15,574 nucleotides of DNA from Oscillospiraceae bacterium (GCA_017440425.1 JAFSHJ010000302.1:1-15574); one strand, 5' to 3'. Positions 6,440-14,207 are shown, numbered from the stretch's first letter. Notes: generated from the sequence alone by a model not told the origin. Translations and numbers: made by a program.

Positions 6440-7180
6440 TTACAGCCTGTCCACAAGCAGCGGCACGCTGTTGCCCATAAGCCGCATTGCAATGTTCATT
6501 GCCGCCTGCCCGCCCTGAGATGCCGTTGTGGGCGCCACACCGCGCTCGCAGGCCATCCGCAGAACTTTATCCGTTGGAACAACACCCAGCAGCTGGGCTT
6601 TGACATAGTCCACTATCTCATCAAAATCGGAAAAAGGAATGCCTTTCACGCTGTCTTTATCCGCTTTGTTGATTATAAAGCGCTTCTGCACGTTGGCGTA
6701 TCTGTCTATCAGCAGGGACATTCTTGCGGCATCGCGGATCGCAGCTGTCTCCAGCGAGGAAACTATCACCGCCATATCTGCGGCACAGATGGCGGAGATG
6801 AGGTTCTCGCCCATTCCCGCAGGGCTGTCAAGAATTATGTAGTCGTAATAATATTTGAGGCCGCTGCACAGACGGATAAGATCGGTGCGCTTTATGCGGT
6901 AGCTCTCATCGAAGGGGGCCGCTATAAGATGCAGGTTATCGTTGTGGGGACAATGATATATTGCCTTTATCATCTCGCAGCTGCTGTTGAAGATATCCGA
7001 TATATCGAAAACTATCTTATCCTGCACGTTAAGTGGGATATCCAAAGTGCGAAGTCCCGAATCGGTCTCTATCAGCAAAGTCTTTTTGCCGCTTTTTGCA
7101 AGAAAATGACCCACCGATGCACTCATCGTGCTTTTGCCTGTTCCTCCCTTTCCGGAAGTAAACAAGATGACCTTCGACAT
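6440..7180 (-). CDS. minD: MinD-family septum-site ATPase lacking the membrane-targeting tail
   Basis: A 246-residue MinD/ParA-type ATPase from the ATG at 7180. The deviant Walker A is GKGGTGKST (10-18) with signature lysine K11. Next come the MinD-specific TDSGLRTLD (39-47), the Walker B/DSPAG region (118-122), and INKAD (170-174). MinD normally dimerises on the membrane with ATP and recruits MinC to block polar septa. Here the chain stops at VPLLVDRL with no C-terminal amphipathic, lysine- and phenylalanine-rich helix, and no minC or minE lies next to it. An upstream in-frame ATG at 7198 would almost coincide with the predicted transcription start. The ATG at 7180, preceded by AAAGGGTGG, gives the conventional MinD start. 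Division-site selection may differ here, or the protein may have another role. Confidence 0.9.
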   Translation of the reverse strand: MSKVILFTSGKGGTGKSTMSASVGHFLAKSGKKTLLIETDSGLRTLDIPLNVQDKIVFDISDIFNSSCEMIKAIYHCPHNDNLHLIAAPFDESYRIKRTDLIRLCSGLKYYYDYIILDSPAGMGENLISAICAADMAVIVSSLETAAIRDAARMSLLIDRYANVQKRFIINKADKDSVKGIPFSDFDEIVDYVKAQLLGVVPTDKVLRMACERGVAPTTASQGGQAAMNIAMRLMGNSVPLLVDRL

Positions 7181-7207
7181 ACCTCGCCACCCTTTCATTT
7201 ACCTTAT

Positions 7208-7236
7208 ATCTTAACATATTTTTGTGATTTATTCAA
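7208..7236 (-). promoter_or_regulatory. Promoter of minD-mgsA
   Basis: On the minus strand TTGAAT (7236-7231) is 17 bases from TAAGAT (7213-7208), and the -10 is extended by TGT directly before it. Transcription would start near 7201, which supports the minD start at 7180. Confidence 0.6.
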
Positions 7237-7352
7237 TCTTTTTCGCAGATTTTAAGCAGAAATTTGAAGCGCTCTTTTGTAAGTTTTTGCCAACACAGAA
7301 ATTTTTCCTCCCCAAAATATGATGTTTTGACGAAAAACTTTTCTGCTTTTAT

Positions 7353-9389
7353 TCATCGAAGCAATTCATCGGTTTCGGCAGAGGCCGTGTAGGAACCCGA
7401 ACCGAAGAAATACTCATCCAGTACGGCTTTTGCCACCGGCGCTGCCCAATATCCGTGACCCGCTCCTTCAATTACGACCGCAACGGCTATCTCCGGCTCA
7501 TATGCGGGGGCATAGCAGATGAAGACGGCATTGGGAACCTCGTTTGTCTCGGGAGTACCCGTTTTGGATGCAACCAGAATGGGATAGTTGTCAAACTCGT
7601 GGTGAGCTGTGCCCTGATATCCGTTCTGACCGGATGCACGTATCATTGCCTCGCGCAGGGTATCGAATATTTTGGGGTCGACTCCCCCGTCCTCCACCAT
7701 ATCGTAGACGACTTCCGGCTGATGCTCGTAGATGACCTCTTCGAAGTTGTAGCTGAGGATGCTCTTCACCACGCTGACCTTCATACGCTGTCCGTTGTTT
7801 GCCAGGGTGGCGGCATAGTTCGCAAGCTGCAGCGGAGTGAAGGCATTGTCCGACTGACCGATGGCCGACTGTACCACGTCACCTGCCTGCCAGGGAGATC
7901 CGTTTATCTTTTCGCGGAACTCGGGACCTGCCACAACACCCAGCGATTCATTGAGTTCTATGCCGGTGCTCTCGCCAAGGCCGAACATTTTGGCATATTT
8001 GTTTATGTTTTCGTGTCCCAGTTCTCTGCCCAGATCGTAGAAGAAGATGTTGCAGGATACTCTTATGGCATCCACAAGATTTATCACACCGTGGATACCC
8101 ATGCAGGTGGGCTGATAGCTGGGGAAATAGGTGTAGACACCTTCGCAGTTCACTCCCGAGTAGCGGGTTATTAATTTCTCGTTGAGTCCCGCCGTTGCGG
8201 AGACCATCTTATAGGTGGAACCGGGGGCATAGGTTCCGTTGAGCACACGGTTGAACAGCGGACGCAGCTCATCCGTGACAAGTGCGGAATAGTCCTCGTA
8301 ATAGGTTGAGAGATCGTATGTCGGTGCGGTGGCATTCACCAGCAGTTCGCCGGTTTTAACGTCTATTGCCGCCACGGCTCCTGCCTTTGCCTCGCAGCCC
8401 TCCTCCGGTGTTTTGGTGGATTGCAGCGCCGCTATCTGGTCTTCCAGCGCCTGCTGCGCCACCTTGTTGAGATCGCTGTTGATGGTGAGCACAACGGTGT
8501 TGCCCGGCTTTGCTGCCTGGCTTTCCACCACGTCTATTACCTCGCCGTTTGTGTTTATATACACCACCTGCTCGCCGTCTTCACCGTGGAGATATTTTTC
8601 ATATTCCTTTTCTATTCCGTTTTTGCCCACGTAATCGGTCATGCTGTAGCCCTGCTTGAGCAGGTCCAGCTCACTCTCGGTGATGGGACCGGTTATTCCG
8701 ATGATATGGGATGCCACGTCCCCTGCGGAATATTCACGGATGGGCACGTTTTCTATGGTGACACCCGAAAGCTCCGAAATGCTCTCGGATATCTTTGTCA
8801 CCGTCCCGATGGAGATGTTTTTTGCAAAGGTGTAGGGATTTTTCATTGAAAAATCCTTGCGGTGCATCTCGTAGCGCACACCCGCAATTATTCTGAACTG
8901 TGAGTTGGTCATCTCCTGCAGGTCGAATTCCTCTTTAAGCCAATGGACGGTATCTTCAATGGAGGCATACTGCTCTATGCCCAAAAAATTCTTAAGAGCT
9001 TTTATCTCGCCTGCTCTGCCCTCTTTGAACTCAAAGGGAGCTGTCTCGGTTATGGGCAGGTTATCCACCCACTCCTCATCCGCCTCCAGCAGGATGCCTG
9101 CAAGGCGCAGTATCATCTCGTTTATGGAGCTCTCATCCAGGAACGCTTTATTGAACACCACATCGTAGCCGTTGATGTTCACCGCCATGGATTTTCCGTA
9201 GCGGTCCATTATCTCGCCGCGTGCTGCCTTGATGCGCTGTGTGCGTGTATAGACGGTTTGGGTGCGCTGCTCGTAATAATCGCCGTTCACTGCCTGTATG
9301 TCCATGAGTCGAAAGCCGTAAAGCGAAAACACCATCACCACAGCCACAGCAAGAGATATTATTCTTCTTTTTAGAATTTTCGGTTTCAT
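7353..9389 (-). CDS. mrdA: Penicillin-binding protein 2 (elongasome transpeptidase)
   Basis: A class B PBP that cross-links peptidoglycan during cell elongation. Numbering is from the upstream ATG at 9395 (680 residues). One transmembrane anchor lies at about 11-30, then the PBP dimerisation domain (about 55-290, with an insertion typical of Firmicutes), then the transpeptidase domain. The catalytic motifs are complete: STYK (393-396, nucleophile S393), SCN (447-449) and KTG (611-613). The ATG at 9389 fits the ribosome site better, with AGGT eight bases upstream; it is only two bases from the other ATG. The position right after mreB-mreC-mreD marks it as the elongation-specific PBP2 rather than a division PBP. 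Its usual glycosyltransferase partner RodA is not in this cluster. No clear promoter is visible in the 161-base gap after mreD. Confidence 0.95.
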   Translation of the reverse strand: MKPKILKRRIISLAVAVVMVFSLYGFRLMDIQAVNGDYYEQRTQTVYTRTQRIKAARGEIMDRYGKSMAVNINGYDVVFNKAFLDESSINEMILRLAGILLEADEEWVDNLPITETAPFEFKEGRAGEIKALKNFLGIEQYASIEDTVHWLKEEFDLQEMTNSQFRIIAGVRYEMHRKDFSMKNPYTFAKNISIGTVTKISESISELSGVTIENVPIREYSAGDVASHIIGITGPITESELDLLKQGYSMTDYVGKNGIEKEYEKYLHGEDGEQVVYINTNGEVIDVVESQAAKPGNTVVLTINSDLNKVAQQALEDQIAALQSTKTPEEGCEAKAGAVAAIDVKTGELLVNATAPTYDLSTYYEDYSALVTDELRPLFNRVLNGTYAPGSTYKMVSATAGLNEKLITRYSGVNCEGVYTYFPSYQPTCMGIHGVINLVDAIRVSCNIFFYDLGRELGHENINKYAKMFGLGESTGIELNESLGVVAGPEFREKINGSPWQAGDVVQSAIGQSDNAFTPLQLANYAATLANNGQRMKVSVVKSILSYNFEEVIYEHQPEVVYDMVEDGGVDPKIFDTLREAMIRASGQNGYQGTAHHEFDNYPILVASKTGTPETNEVPNAVFICYAPAYEPEIAVAVVIEGAGHGYWAAPVAKAVLDEYFFGSGSYTASAETDELLR

Positions 9390-9422
9390 AAGCATCTACC
9401 TGTTTGGAAGAATAAACTTTAT

Positions 9423-9446
9423 ACGGGAACGTTGCGGCGTTCCCGT
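9423..9446 (-). other. Hairpin upstream of the PBP2 gene
   Basis: ACGGGAACG and CGTTCCCGT form a perfect 9-bp stem with a six-base loop, followed on the minus strand by ATAAAG rather than a T-tract. It ends about 30 bases before the PBP2 start and is more likely an RNA stability or processing element than a terminator. Confidence 0.45.
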
Positions 9447-9495
9447 GTGCCCTAAATACCGCAGGCACTTTCATTTTTTGATATCCTTAACCTAT

Positions 9496-9532
9496 AATCG
9501 CGAAAAACCTTTTTGTTCGGTCTTTCGCGATT
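9496..9532 (-). other. Hairpin just after mreD
   Basis: AATCGCGAAA and TTTCGCGATT form a 10-bp stem with a 17-base loop, beginning about 24 bases after the mreD stop. On the minus strand it is followed by ATAGG, with no T-tract. It could be a weak or factor-dependent terminator before PBP2. Confidence 0.45.
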
Positions 9533-9556
9533 TTGTCTTTTTTGCCGCCGAACGGG

Positions 9557-10072
9557 TCATATCTCCACATCCAGCCTGCGTTTTATCAGTCCCACAAGGG
9601 GATAGAACCCAAACACGAACACCACGGAATAGATGGCCACGGGGATCAGTCTGCCCCACAGCACAAAGCCTGTGCCTTCATAGTTCCACATTCCGTATTT
9701 GAAGTAGTATTCTATCACAGCCCTGCCCAGCATTGCAACGGTTACGGTGAGTGTCACCGTCCACACGTTTTTGCGCACCAGATATATCATCAGCAGCGCC
9801 GCACCCACACAGAACAAAAAGCAGATGAGCGCATTTGCACCGAAGATCATCTCCGAGCTGAAATCGCACAGTATACCGCAGATAAAGCCGAACACACCGC
9901 CCATCAGCGTGCCTTCGTAAACGGCGATGCACAGCACAAAGGCAAAAGCCATCATCGGCTTCACGCCCGATATCTCAAACAGAAACGGGGTGGTCTGCAG
10001 ACAGTAGAGCAGCAGCGTTATGCAGAAATAGAGGGTGAATTTTATAATTTTGCATCTTGTTGCTTTAGTCAT
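9557..10072 (-). CDS. mreD: Rod shape-determining membrane protein MreD
   Basis: A 171-residue, very hydrophobic protein with about six predicted membrane spans (roughly 10-26, 37-53, 54-71, 79-99, 102-122, 141-162) and a short basic C-terminal tail around IKRRLD. Length and topology match MreD, the integral membrane component that bridges MreB and MreC to PBP2/RodA in the elongasome. The sequence itself is poorly conserved in this family, so the assignment rests on topology plus the diagnostic position between mreC and PBP2. The ATG at 10072 is preceded by GGGAGG at the long end of normal spacing and lies 30 bases after the mreC stop, so the two genes are surely co-transcribed. Confidence 0.9.
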   Translation of the reverse strand: MTKATRCKIIKFTLYFCITLLLYCLQTTPFLFEISGVKPMMAFAFVLCIAVYEGTLMGGVFGFICGILCDFSSEMIFGANALICFLFCVGAALLMIYLVRKNVWTVTLTVTVAMLGRAVIEYYFKYGMWNYEGTGFVLWGRLIPVAIYSVVFVFGFYPLVGLIKRRLDVEI

Positions 10073-10102
10073 TGATGCTCTGCCTCCCTCTGCCGCAGCT
10101 GT

Positions 10103-11050
10103 TTATTCTTCGGTTTCGGAGTTCTCCTGCTCCTGCAGCTCCGCCTGCTCTTTTTTCTTGTTCTGGTGTTCCAGATACATTTTGTCTATTGCCAGATTTT
10201 CGTCGTCGGTCACATCCCACTGACCGTCAAAAGAGGTTATTATAAACACGTTTTTCACATTGGTGATGTTTGCGGAGGGTTTCACCTTTGCATAAAGGGA
10301 AACTCCGTCTCTCTCCGCATGGATGGAGAGGATGGTGCCGATGACCAGATCGCGGGGGAATATTCCGCCGCCGGAGGTAACTGCAAGGTCGCCGTTGGCT
10401 GCACCGCTGTCTCTGGGGATATACTGGAACTTGCAGCAGCCCTCCTCAAGCAGCTCAAGGTCGCCCACAAGTATTCCCGAATCTCCCGTTCTGATATCGT
10501 AGCAGCCCACGTTAAGCGACGGGTTAAGTATGGTCATTACCTTTGAGTAGTTTGCGCCCGTCTCGTATACGACACCGATGAGACCGTCTGCGGTTATTAC
10601 AGGGTCGCCGGTCTCGATGCTGTTGCGGCTGCCCGCATCTATAACAAAGGAGTAATATCTGTCGTTGGGGTCTCTGCCGATGACGGTCGCAGCCTCAAAG
10701 GTGTAGTCGGTGTTTTCCTCTTTGAGTTCAAGGTAATCGCGGAACTGCTCGTTCTCTTTTTTAACAGCCTCATAGTCTATCAGCTGCTTGTTGAGCTCGT
10801 TTATCCTCTCACGGTATTCCTCGTTCTCCTCATAAACCTTGTTGACGTTGACTATCCTTTGGAAAAACTCGGTGGCACCGTCCGAAATTTTGGTGGAGAG
10901 CTTCATTATCGGCGAAGTGACGACACCGACGCTCTGCTCCAGAATGTCGCCGAAGCCGCCCGATGCCGCAGCACGCAGCAATATTGCCAGAATAAACACG
11001 AGCAGGGCAAGCAACACTTTAAATCGCCAGCCTTTAAAAAATTCCTGCAC
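10103..11050 (-). CDS. mreC: Rod shape-determining protein MreC
   Basis: A 315-residue membrane-anchored protein on the outer face. A short cytoplasmic start is followed by a single transmembrane helix (11-27), then a glutamate- and lysine-rich coiled coil (about 65-112), then the beta-rich MreC core (about 117-280) with typical stretches such as ATVIGRDP and VITADGLIGVV. The C-terminal 35 residues are charged and low in complexity (lysine, glutamate, glutamine). MreC dimers scaffold PBP2 and link it to MreB and MreD. The start codon is GTG at 11050, ten bases after a strong AAGGAGG; a nearer GTG is out of frame. A hairpin (11079-11111) lies between mreB and this gene. Confidence 0.95.
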   Translation of the reverse strand: MQEFFKGWRFKVLLALLVFILAILLRAAASGGFGDILEQSVGVVTSPIMKLSTKISDGATEFFQRIVNVNKVYEENEEYRERINELNKQLIDYEAVKKENEQFRDYLELKEENTDYTFEAATVIGRDPNDRYYSFVIDAGSRNSIETGDPVITADGLIGVVYETGANYSKVMTILNPSLNVGCYDIRTGDSGILVGDLELLEEGCCKFQYIPRDSGAANGDLAVTSGGGIFPRDLVIGTILSIHAERDGVSLYAKVKPSANITNVKNVFIITSFDGQWDVTDDENLAIDKMYLEHQNKKKEQAELQEQENSETEE

Positions 11051-11078
11051 TGCCGCACCGCCTCCTTAAAATAGTATT

Positions 11079-11111
11079 GGGCGTTATCCCGTTTTCTCTG
11101 CGACAACGCCC
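11079..11111 (-). other. Hairpin between mreB and mreC
   Basis: GGGCGTTATC and GACAACGCCC pair over ten bases with one G-U, around a 13-base loop. On the minus strand it is followed by AATACTATTTTAAGGAGG, so it sits just upstream of the mreC ribosome site. It could set the ratio of MreB to MreC by partial termination or RNA processing. Confidence 0.45.
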
Positions 11112-11166
11112 TTAAATGCTCATCCAAAAGAGCCAATATTCATTGTTGTTTTGCCGCCGCAAAAAC

Positions 11167-12195
11167 TTACAGCAGGCGGGAATCGTCTGTGAGGATATCC
11201 TTGAGCTCGCTCAGGTTATCCAGCACCATGCCTGTGCCCATTGCAACGCAATCCAGCGGATTTTCTGCAATGTGAACGGGCATACCCGTTTCGATGTTAA
11301 CCAGCTTATCAAAGCCTTTGAGCAATGCACCGCCGCCGGTGAGTGTGATGCCGTGGTCGATGATGTCTGCGGAGAGCTCGGGGGGAGTGCGCTCAAGTGT
11401 GGACTTGATGGCCTCGATAACGGTTGCGATGGGCTCAACGAGAGCTTCTCTTATCTCTTCCGGACGGATGAAGATGTTCTTGGGCAGACCGTCCATCAGG
11501 TTGCGTCCCTTGATCTCCATCTCCTGCTCACCCTCATAGGGATATGCGGAGCCTATCTGCATTTTGATCTGCTCTGCGGTGCGTTCACCGATGAGCAGGT
11601 TATATTTCTTTTTGATGTAGCTTACGATGGAGGAATCGAACTCGTCACCGCCGACTCTTACGGATTTGGAGGTTACGATGCCGCCGAGAGAGATAACTGC
11701 AACCTCGCTGGTGCCGCCGCCGATATCTACCACCATGCTGCCGGTGGCTTCCGCAACGGGAAGACCTGCACCGATGGCTGCTGCCATGGGCTCTTCGATG
11801 ACGGCAACGTATTTTGCACCTGCCTTCATTGTGGATTCCTTAACGGCTCTTCTCTCAACCTCTGTAACGCCGGACGGAATGCAGATGACTACGCGGGGCT
11901 TGGACCAGAAGGAGTTGTTGACTGCCTTTTTGATGAATATCTGAAGCATGGAGCTGGCAATATCGAAATCTGCGATAACGCCGTCTTTAAGAGGACGGAC
12001 CGCAACGATGGAGCCGGGAGTTCTGCCTATAACTTCTTTAGCTTCGGTACCTACATATTTTACCGTGTCTTTTCTTGTATCCACCGCAACAACGGACGGC
12101 TCACGGATTATAATTCCTTTGCCTTTTGCAAAAATAAGGGTGTTGGCTGTGCCCAGGTCAATACCTATATCCTTTGAAAACGAAAACGAAAACAT
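11167..12195 (-). CDS. mreB: Rod shape-determining protein MreB (bacterial actin)
   Basis: A 342-residue actin-fold ATPase that forms membrane-bound filaments and orients lateral wall synthesis. The signatures are phosphate-1 GIDLGTANT (11-19), EEPMAAAIG (134-142), phosphate-2 DIGGGTSE (157-164) and the adenosine-binding LTGGGALLKG near the C-terminus. The N-terminal MFSFSFSKDIG is the usual short membrane-binding lead of Firmicutes MreB. The open frame extends to a TTG at 12210. However, that TTG is part of TTGGAGGG, which is the ribosome site for the ATG at 12195 (seven bases between), so the ATG is the real start. It is the first gene of mreBCD-PBP2, with a clear promoter at 12239-12267. 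Confidence 0.97.
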   Translation of the reverse strand: MFSFSFSKDIGIDLGTANTLIFAKGKGIIIREPSVVAVDTRKDTVKYVGTEAKEVIGRTPGSIVAVRPLKDGVIADFDIASSMLQIFIKKAVNNSFWSKPRVVICIPSGVTEVERRAVKESTMKAGAKYVAVIEEPMAAAIGAGLPVAEATGSMVVDIGGGTSEVAVISLGGIVTSKSVRVGGDEFDSSIVSYIKKKYNLLIGERTAEQIKMQIGSAYPYEGEQEMEIKGRNLMDGLPKNIFIRPEEIREALVEPIATVIEAIKSTLERTPPELSADIIDHGITLTGGGALLKGFDKLVNIETGMPVHIAENPLDCVAMGTGMVLDNLSELKDILTDDSRLL

Positions 12196-12238
12196 TTTTT
12201 TACCCTCCAATACAAGCTGGTTGAATCTATACTTTTAT

Positions 12239-12267
12239 ATTATAACCTTTATTTGCTCAATTCTCAA
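12239..12267 (-). promoter_or_regulatory. Promoter of mreBCD-PBP2
   Basis: On the minus strand TTGAGA (12267-12262) and a perfect TATAAT (12244-12239) are separated by exactly 17 bases. The predicted start near 12232 gives a leader of about 37 bases to the mreB ATG. Confidence 0.8.
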
Positions 12268-12328
12268 CAATAATTCATTAAATTTAACACAAAAAACAAA
12301 ATTGTTTTTTCTTTTTTTGTTTTTCGCC

Positions 12329-12907
12329 TTAATTTTCCTGCGTTTCCAGCAAAATTTCTCTCTCTCGGAACAGCTTTGCCACCGGCAGGCCCATAACGTT
12401 AAAGTAATCTCCCTTTATTCCTTTTATCAGGATGCAGCCCTTGCCCTGGATCCCGTAGGCACCGGCTTTGTCAAACGGATCATTCGTGTTTATGTAGTCC
12501 CGGATCATTTTGTCGGAGAGCTCGTAAAACTCCACCTCGGTGGCATCGCAGAAGATACGCTCTCTGCCGTCTGCCGTGAGCAGCGCCACGCCGGTATATA
12601 CGGTGTGAGTTTTTCCCGAAAGCAGCTTCAGCATTCTGTATGCATCCTCCGCATCCTTCGGCTTGCCCAGCATCTCGCCCTCCGCCGAAACCACCGTATC
12701 CGCCGCAACCACCATGGCATCGCTGCAGTCAAACTGTGCCAGCGCCGCTCTGCCCTTTGTTTCCGCAAGCAGCATTGCGGCTTTGCCGTGGTCCATCCCC
12801 TCCGGCACGCTCTCTTCCGCAGCGGGCACAAGCACCTCAAAATCCTCCTCTATCCTGCCGAAAATCTCCCGCCTTCTGGGGGATGCGGAGGCAAGTATAT
12901 ATCTCAT
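12329..12907 (-). CDS. maf: Maf family nucleoside triphosphate pyrophosphatase
   Basis: A 192-residue Maf protein, a cytoplasmic house-cleaning enzyme that hydrolyses non-canonical or pyrimidine nucleoside triphosphates to the monophosphate. Motifs are the N-terminal LASASPRRREI (5-15), the catalytic ADT with D70, LGKP (80-83), and DPFDKAGAYGIQG (143-155). The last favours the dTTP/UTP-type (YhdE-like) subgroup over the 7-methyl-GTP type; that is inference from motif resemblance. GAGGAG lies eight bases before the ATG. It has its own promoter (12957-12985) and lies directly upstream of mreB, the standard clostridial order. The 118-base AT-rich gap to the mreB promoter has no GC-rich terminator, so some maf transcripts may run into mreB. 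Confidence 0.96.
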   Translation of the reverse strand: MRYILASASPRRREIFGRIEEDFEVLVPAAEESVPEGMDHGKAAMLLAETKGRAALAQFDCSDAMVVAADTVVSAEGEMLGKPKDAEDAYRMLKLLSGKTHTVYTGVALLTADGRERIFCDATEVEFYELSDKMIRDYINTNDPFDKAGAYGIQGKGCILIKGIKGDYFNVMGLPVAKLFREREILLETQEN

Positions 12908-12956
12908 TTTGATATCTCCTCGTTCATTTTTTACCTGTTCTTTTTATCCAATTAGA

Positions 12957-12985
12957 ATTTTACCACATCTAATTCTCAAATTCAA
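12957..12985 (-). promoter_or_regulatory. Promoter of maf
   Basis: On the minus strand TTGAAT (12985-12980) and TAAAAT (12962-12957) are 17 bases apart, and TGG directly before the -10 makes it extended. It is divergent from the ATP synthase promoter, with 66 bases between the two -35 boxes. Confidence 0.65.
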
Positions 12986-13051
12986 CATTGCTATCGTTTG
13001 TTTTTTATAAAAAAACTCTTACAAAGCTCTTAAAAGTCGGTTAGTTTTAAT

Positions 13052-13080
13052 TTGACAAAATTCGTCGTTTATGCTATTAT
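13052..13080 (+). promoter_or_regulatory. Strong promoter of the ATP synthase operon
   Basis: A consensus TTGACA (13052-13057) and TATTAT (13075-13080) are 17 bases apart, with the extended -10 element TGC at 13072-13074. This is the best promoter in the window, as fits a highly expressed operon. The leader is about 30 bases. Confidence 0.85.
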
Positions 13081-13116
13081 TAATAAGATTTAAATATTTT
13101 AGCGGGGTACGTTTTT

Positions 13117-13458
13117 ATGACAGATATCCTGATTGGCGGCGGACTTGCTTTGATCGTGGGAACGGCGCTTTCTTTTGCCAATTATTTCATCACAAAAAAG
13201 CTTATAGAAAACAAAAAAAGCTCTTCGCCTATTGCGATTATTTCTTTTTTGCGACAGACGTTTAACATAGCGTATCTTGTCGCGATTTATTTTTTGTCGG
13301 AACTGCTGCCCTGGCCGGTGGAGGCAATGCTCATCGGTGCGGCGCTGGGAGTGACTGTGCCCTCCTTCATCCTTTCGGCAAAGCTTTCAAAGGAGATAGC
13401 CGCAAAAGCACAGAAAAAGTCAGCTGATCACGAATCAGCAGGCCAACAGCAAAACTGA
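13117..13458 (+). CDS. Small membrane protein heading the atp operon (AtpI-like)
   Basis: A 113-residue protein with about three membrane spans (roughly 5-24, 43-62 and 67-88) and a charged, lysine-, serine- and glutamine-rich tail. It is the first gene after the strong promoter and ends 30 bases before atpB, which is where AtpI is usually found. AtpI is thought to help c-ring assembly or magnesium transport. The sequence does not carry a motif that proves membership in that family, and it has one span fewer than classical AtpI, so the role is inferred from position, size and topology. The ATG is preceded only by a weak GGGG at 13104-13107, so it may be made in smaller amounts than the subunits that follow. 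Confidence 0.65.
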   Translation: MTDILIGGGLALIVGTALSFANYFITKKLIENKKSSSPIAIISFLRQTFNIAYLVAIYFLSELLPWPVEAMLIGAALGVTVPSFILSAKLSKEIAAKAQKKSADHESAGQQQN

Positions 13459-13488
13459 TGTTCAACCTGAAAGGACTGATTTGATCTT

Positions 13489-14163
13489 ATGGGAGAAGCT
13501 TCTCCAGTTGTTATCCCCATTTTCGGGATACTTGACGTGACCGGCGAGGTCATTGCAATGTGGATAATCATTGCGGTGGTGGCGATCCTTTCGCTGATAG
13601 TCACCCGCAACCTTAAAGAACGCCCCGGAAAGCTGCAGAATATGCTCGAGATGGCGCTGGAATATTTGGAAAACTTTTTCTCCGGCATAATCGGCAAGGA
13701 AAAGACACAGAAATATTTCACCTTCCTCGGCTCGCTGTTCATCTTCATCATCCTTGCAAACTATTCCGGACTCATCCCCGGCGTGGGACTCACCGACTAT
13801 GTCAAGGCCCCCACCGCCTCCCTTTCCGTAACTGCGGGACTTGGTATCGTCACCTTCCTTATGCTGCAGTATTCGGGACTGCGCTGCGGAGTGAAGCACT
13901 ATTTCAAGCGCTTTGTCTCCCCCATGTTCTTCATGCTGCCCCTGCTGCTGCTTGACGAGATAATCAAACCCGTTTCTCTGGCCCTTCGTCTTTACGGAAA
14001 CGTTTTCGGCGAAGAAAGCGTTACCGAACAGCTCTATGAGCTGCTGCCCATCGGCGCCCCCATCATCATGATGGTGCTCAGTCTGCTGTTCTGCGCATTG
14101 CAGGCAGTTGTTTTCACAATGCTCACATCGATTTATCTCGACGAGGTCACCGAAGTCGAATAA
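13489..14163 (+). CDS. atpB: ATP synthase Fo subunit a
   Basis: A 224-residue integral membrane protein, the stator half of the proton channel. The diagnostic stretch is SLALRLYGNVFG (163-174), with R167 matching the essential arginine (E. coli Arg210) that faces the c-ring carboxylate. NYSGLIPG (91-98) and ALQAVVFTMLT (203-213), with the conserved glutamine Q205, are also typical. Five to six spans can be recognised, from about 20-40 to 195-216. The ATG at 13489 has AAAGGA upstream at a long spacing (13 bases). The protein is at the short end for bacterial subunit a. It is followed by atpE after 44 bases, giving the standard a-c-b order. Confidence 0.96.
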   Translation: MGEASPVVIPIFGILDVTGEVIAMWIIIAVVAILSLIVTRNLKERPGKLQNMLEMALEYLENFFSGIIGKEKTQKYFTFLGSLFIFIILANYSGLIPGVGLTDYVKAPTASLSVTAGLGIVTFLMLQYSGLRCGVKHYFKRFVSPMFFMLPLLLLDEIIKPVSLALRLYGNVFGEESVTEQLYELLPIGAPIIMMVLSLLFCALQAVVFTMLTSIYLDEVTEVE

Positions 14164-14207
14164 TAATAACCAAACACAAAAACCATTTATAAAAGGAGAA
14201 CCGTATT

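Noticed and set aside
2531..7255. Long plus-strand open frames opposite aspS, hisS, mgsA and minD (424, 596 and 467 codons)
   Set aside because: They run antisense to clearly identified genes, cross gene boundaries, and their translations are cysteine- and histidine-rich composition artefacts.
7270..7320. Possible 14-codon minus-strand peptide (GTG after GGGGAGG) between PBP2 and minD
   Set aside because: The ribosome-site match is good, but the peptide is tiny, has an atypical start, and lies upstream of the likely minD promoter with no other support.
9148..9474. Minus-strand frame of 108 codons starting just upstream of the PBP2 gene, with AAGGATAT before its ATG
   Set aside because: Most of it overlaps the PBP2 N-terminal coding region out of frame, and its sequence shows no domain; the ribosome-site resemblance is probably chance.
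12291..12310. Inverted repeat AAAAAACAA/TTGTTTTTT after maf as a terminator
   Set aside because: The stem is almost entirely A-T with a two-base loop and no following T-tract on the minus strand; it would not make a stable terminator.
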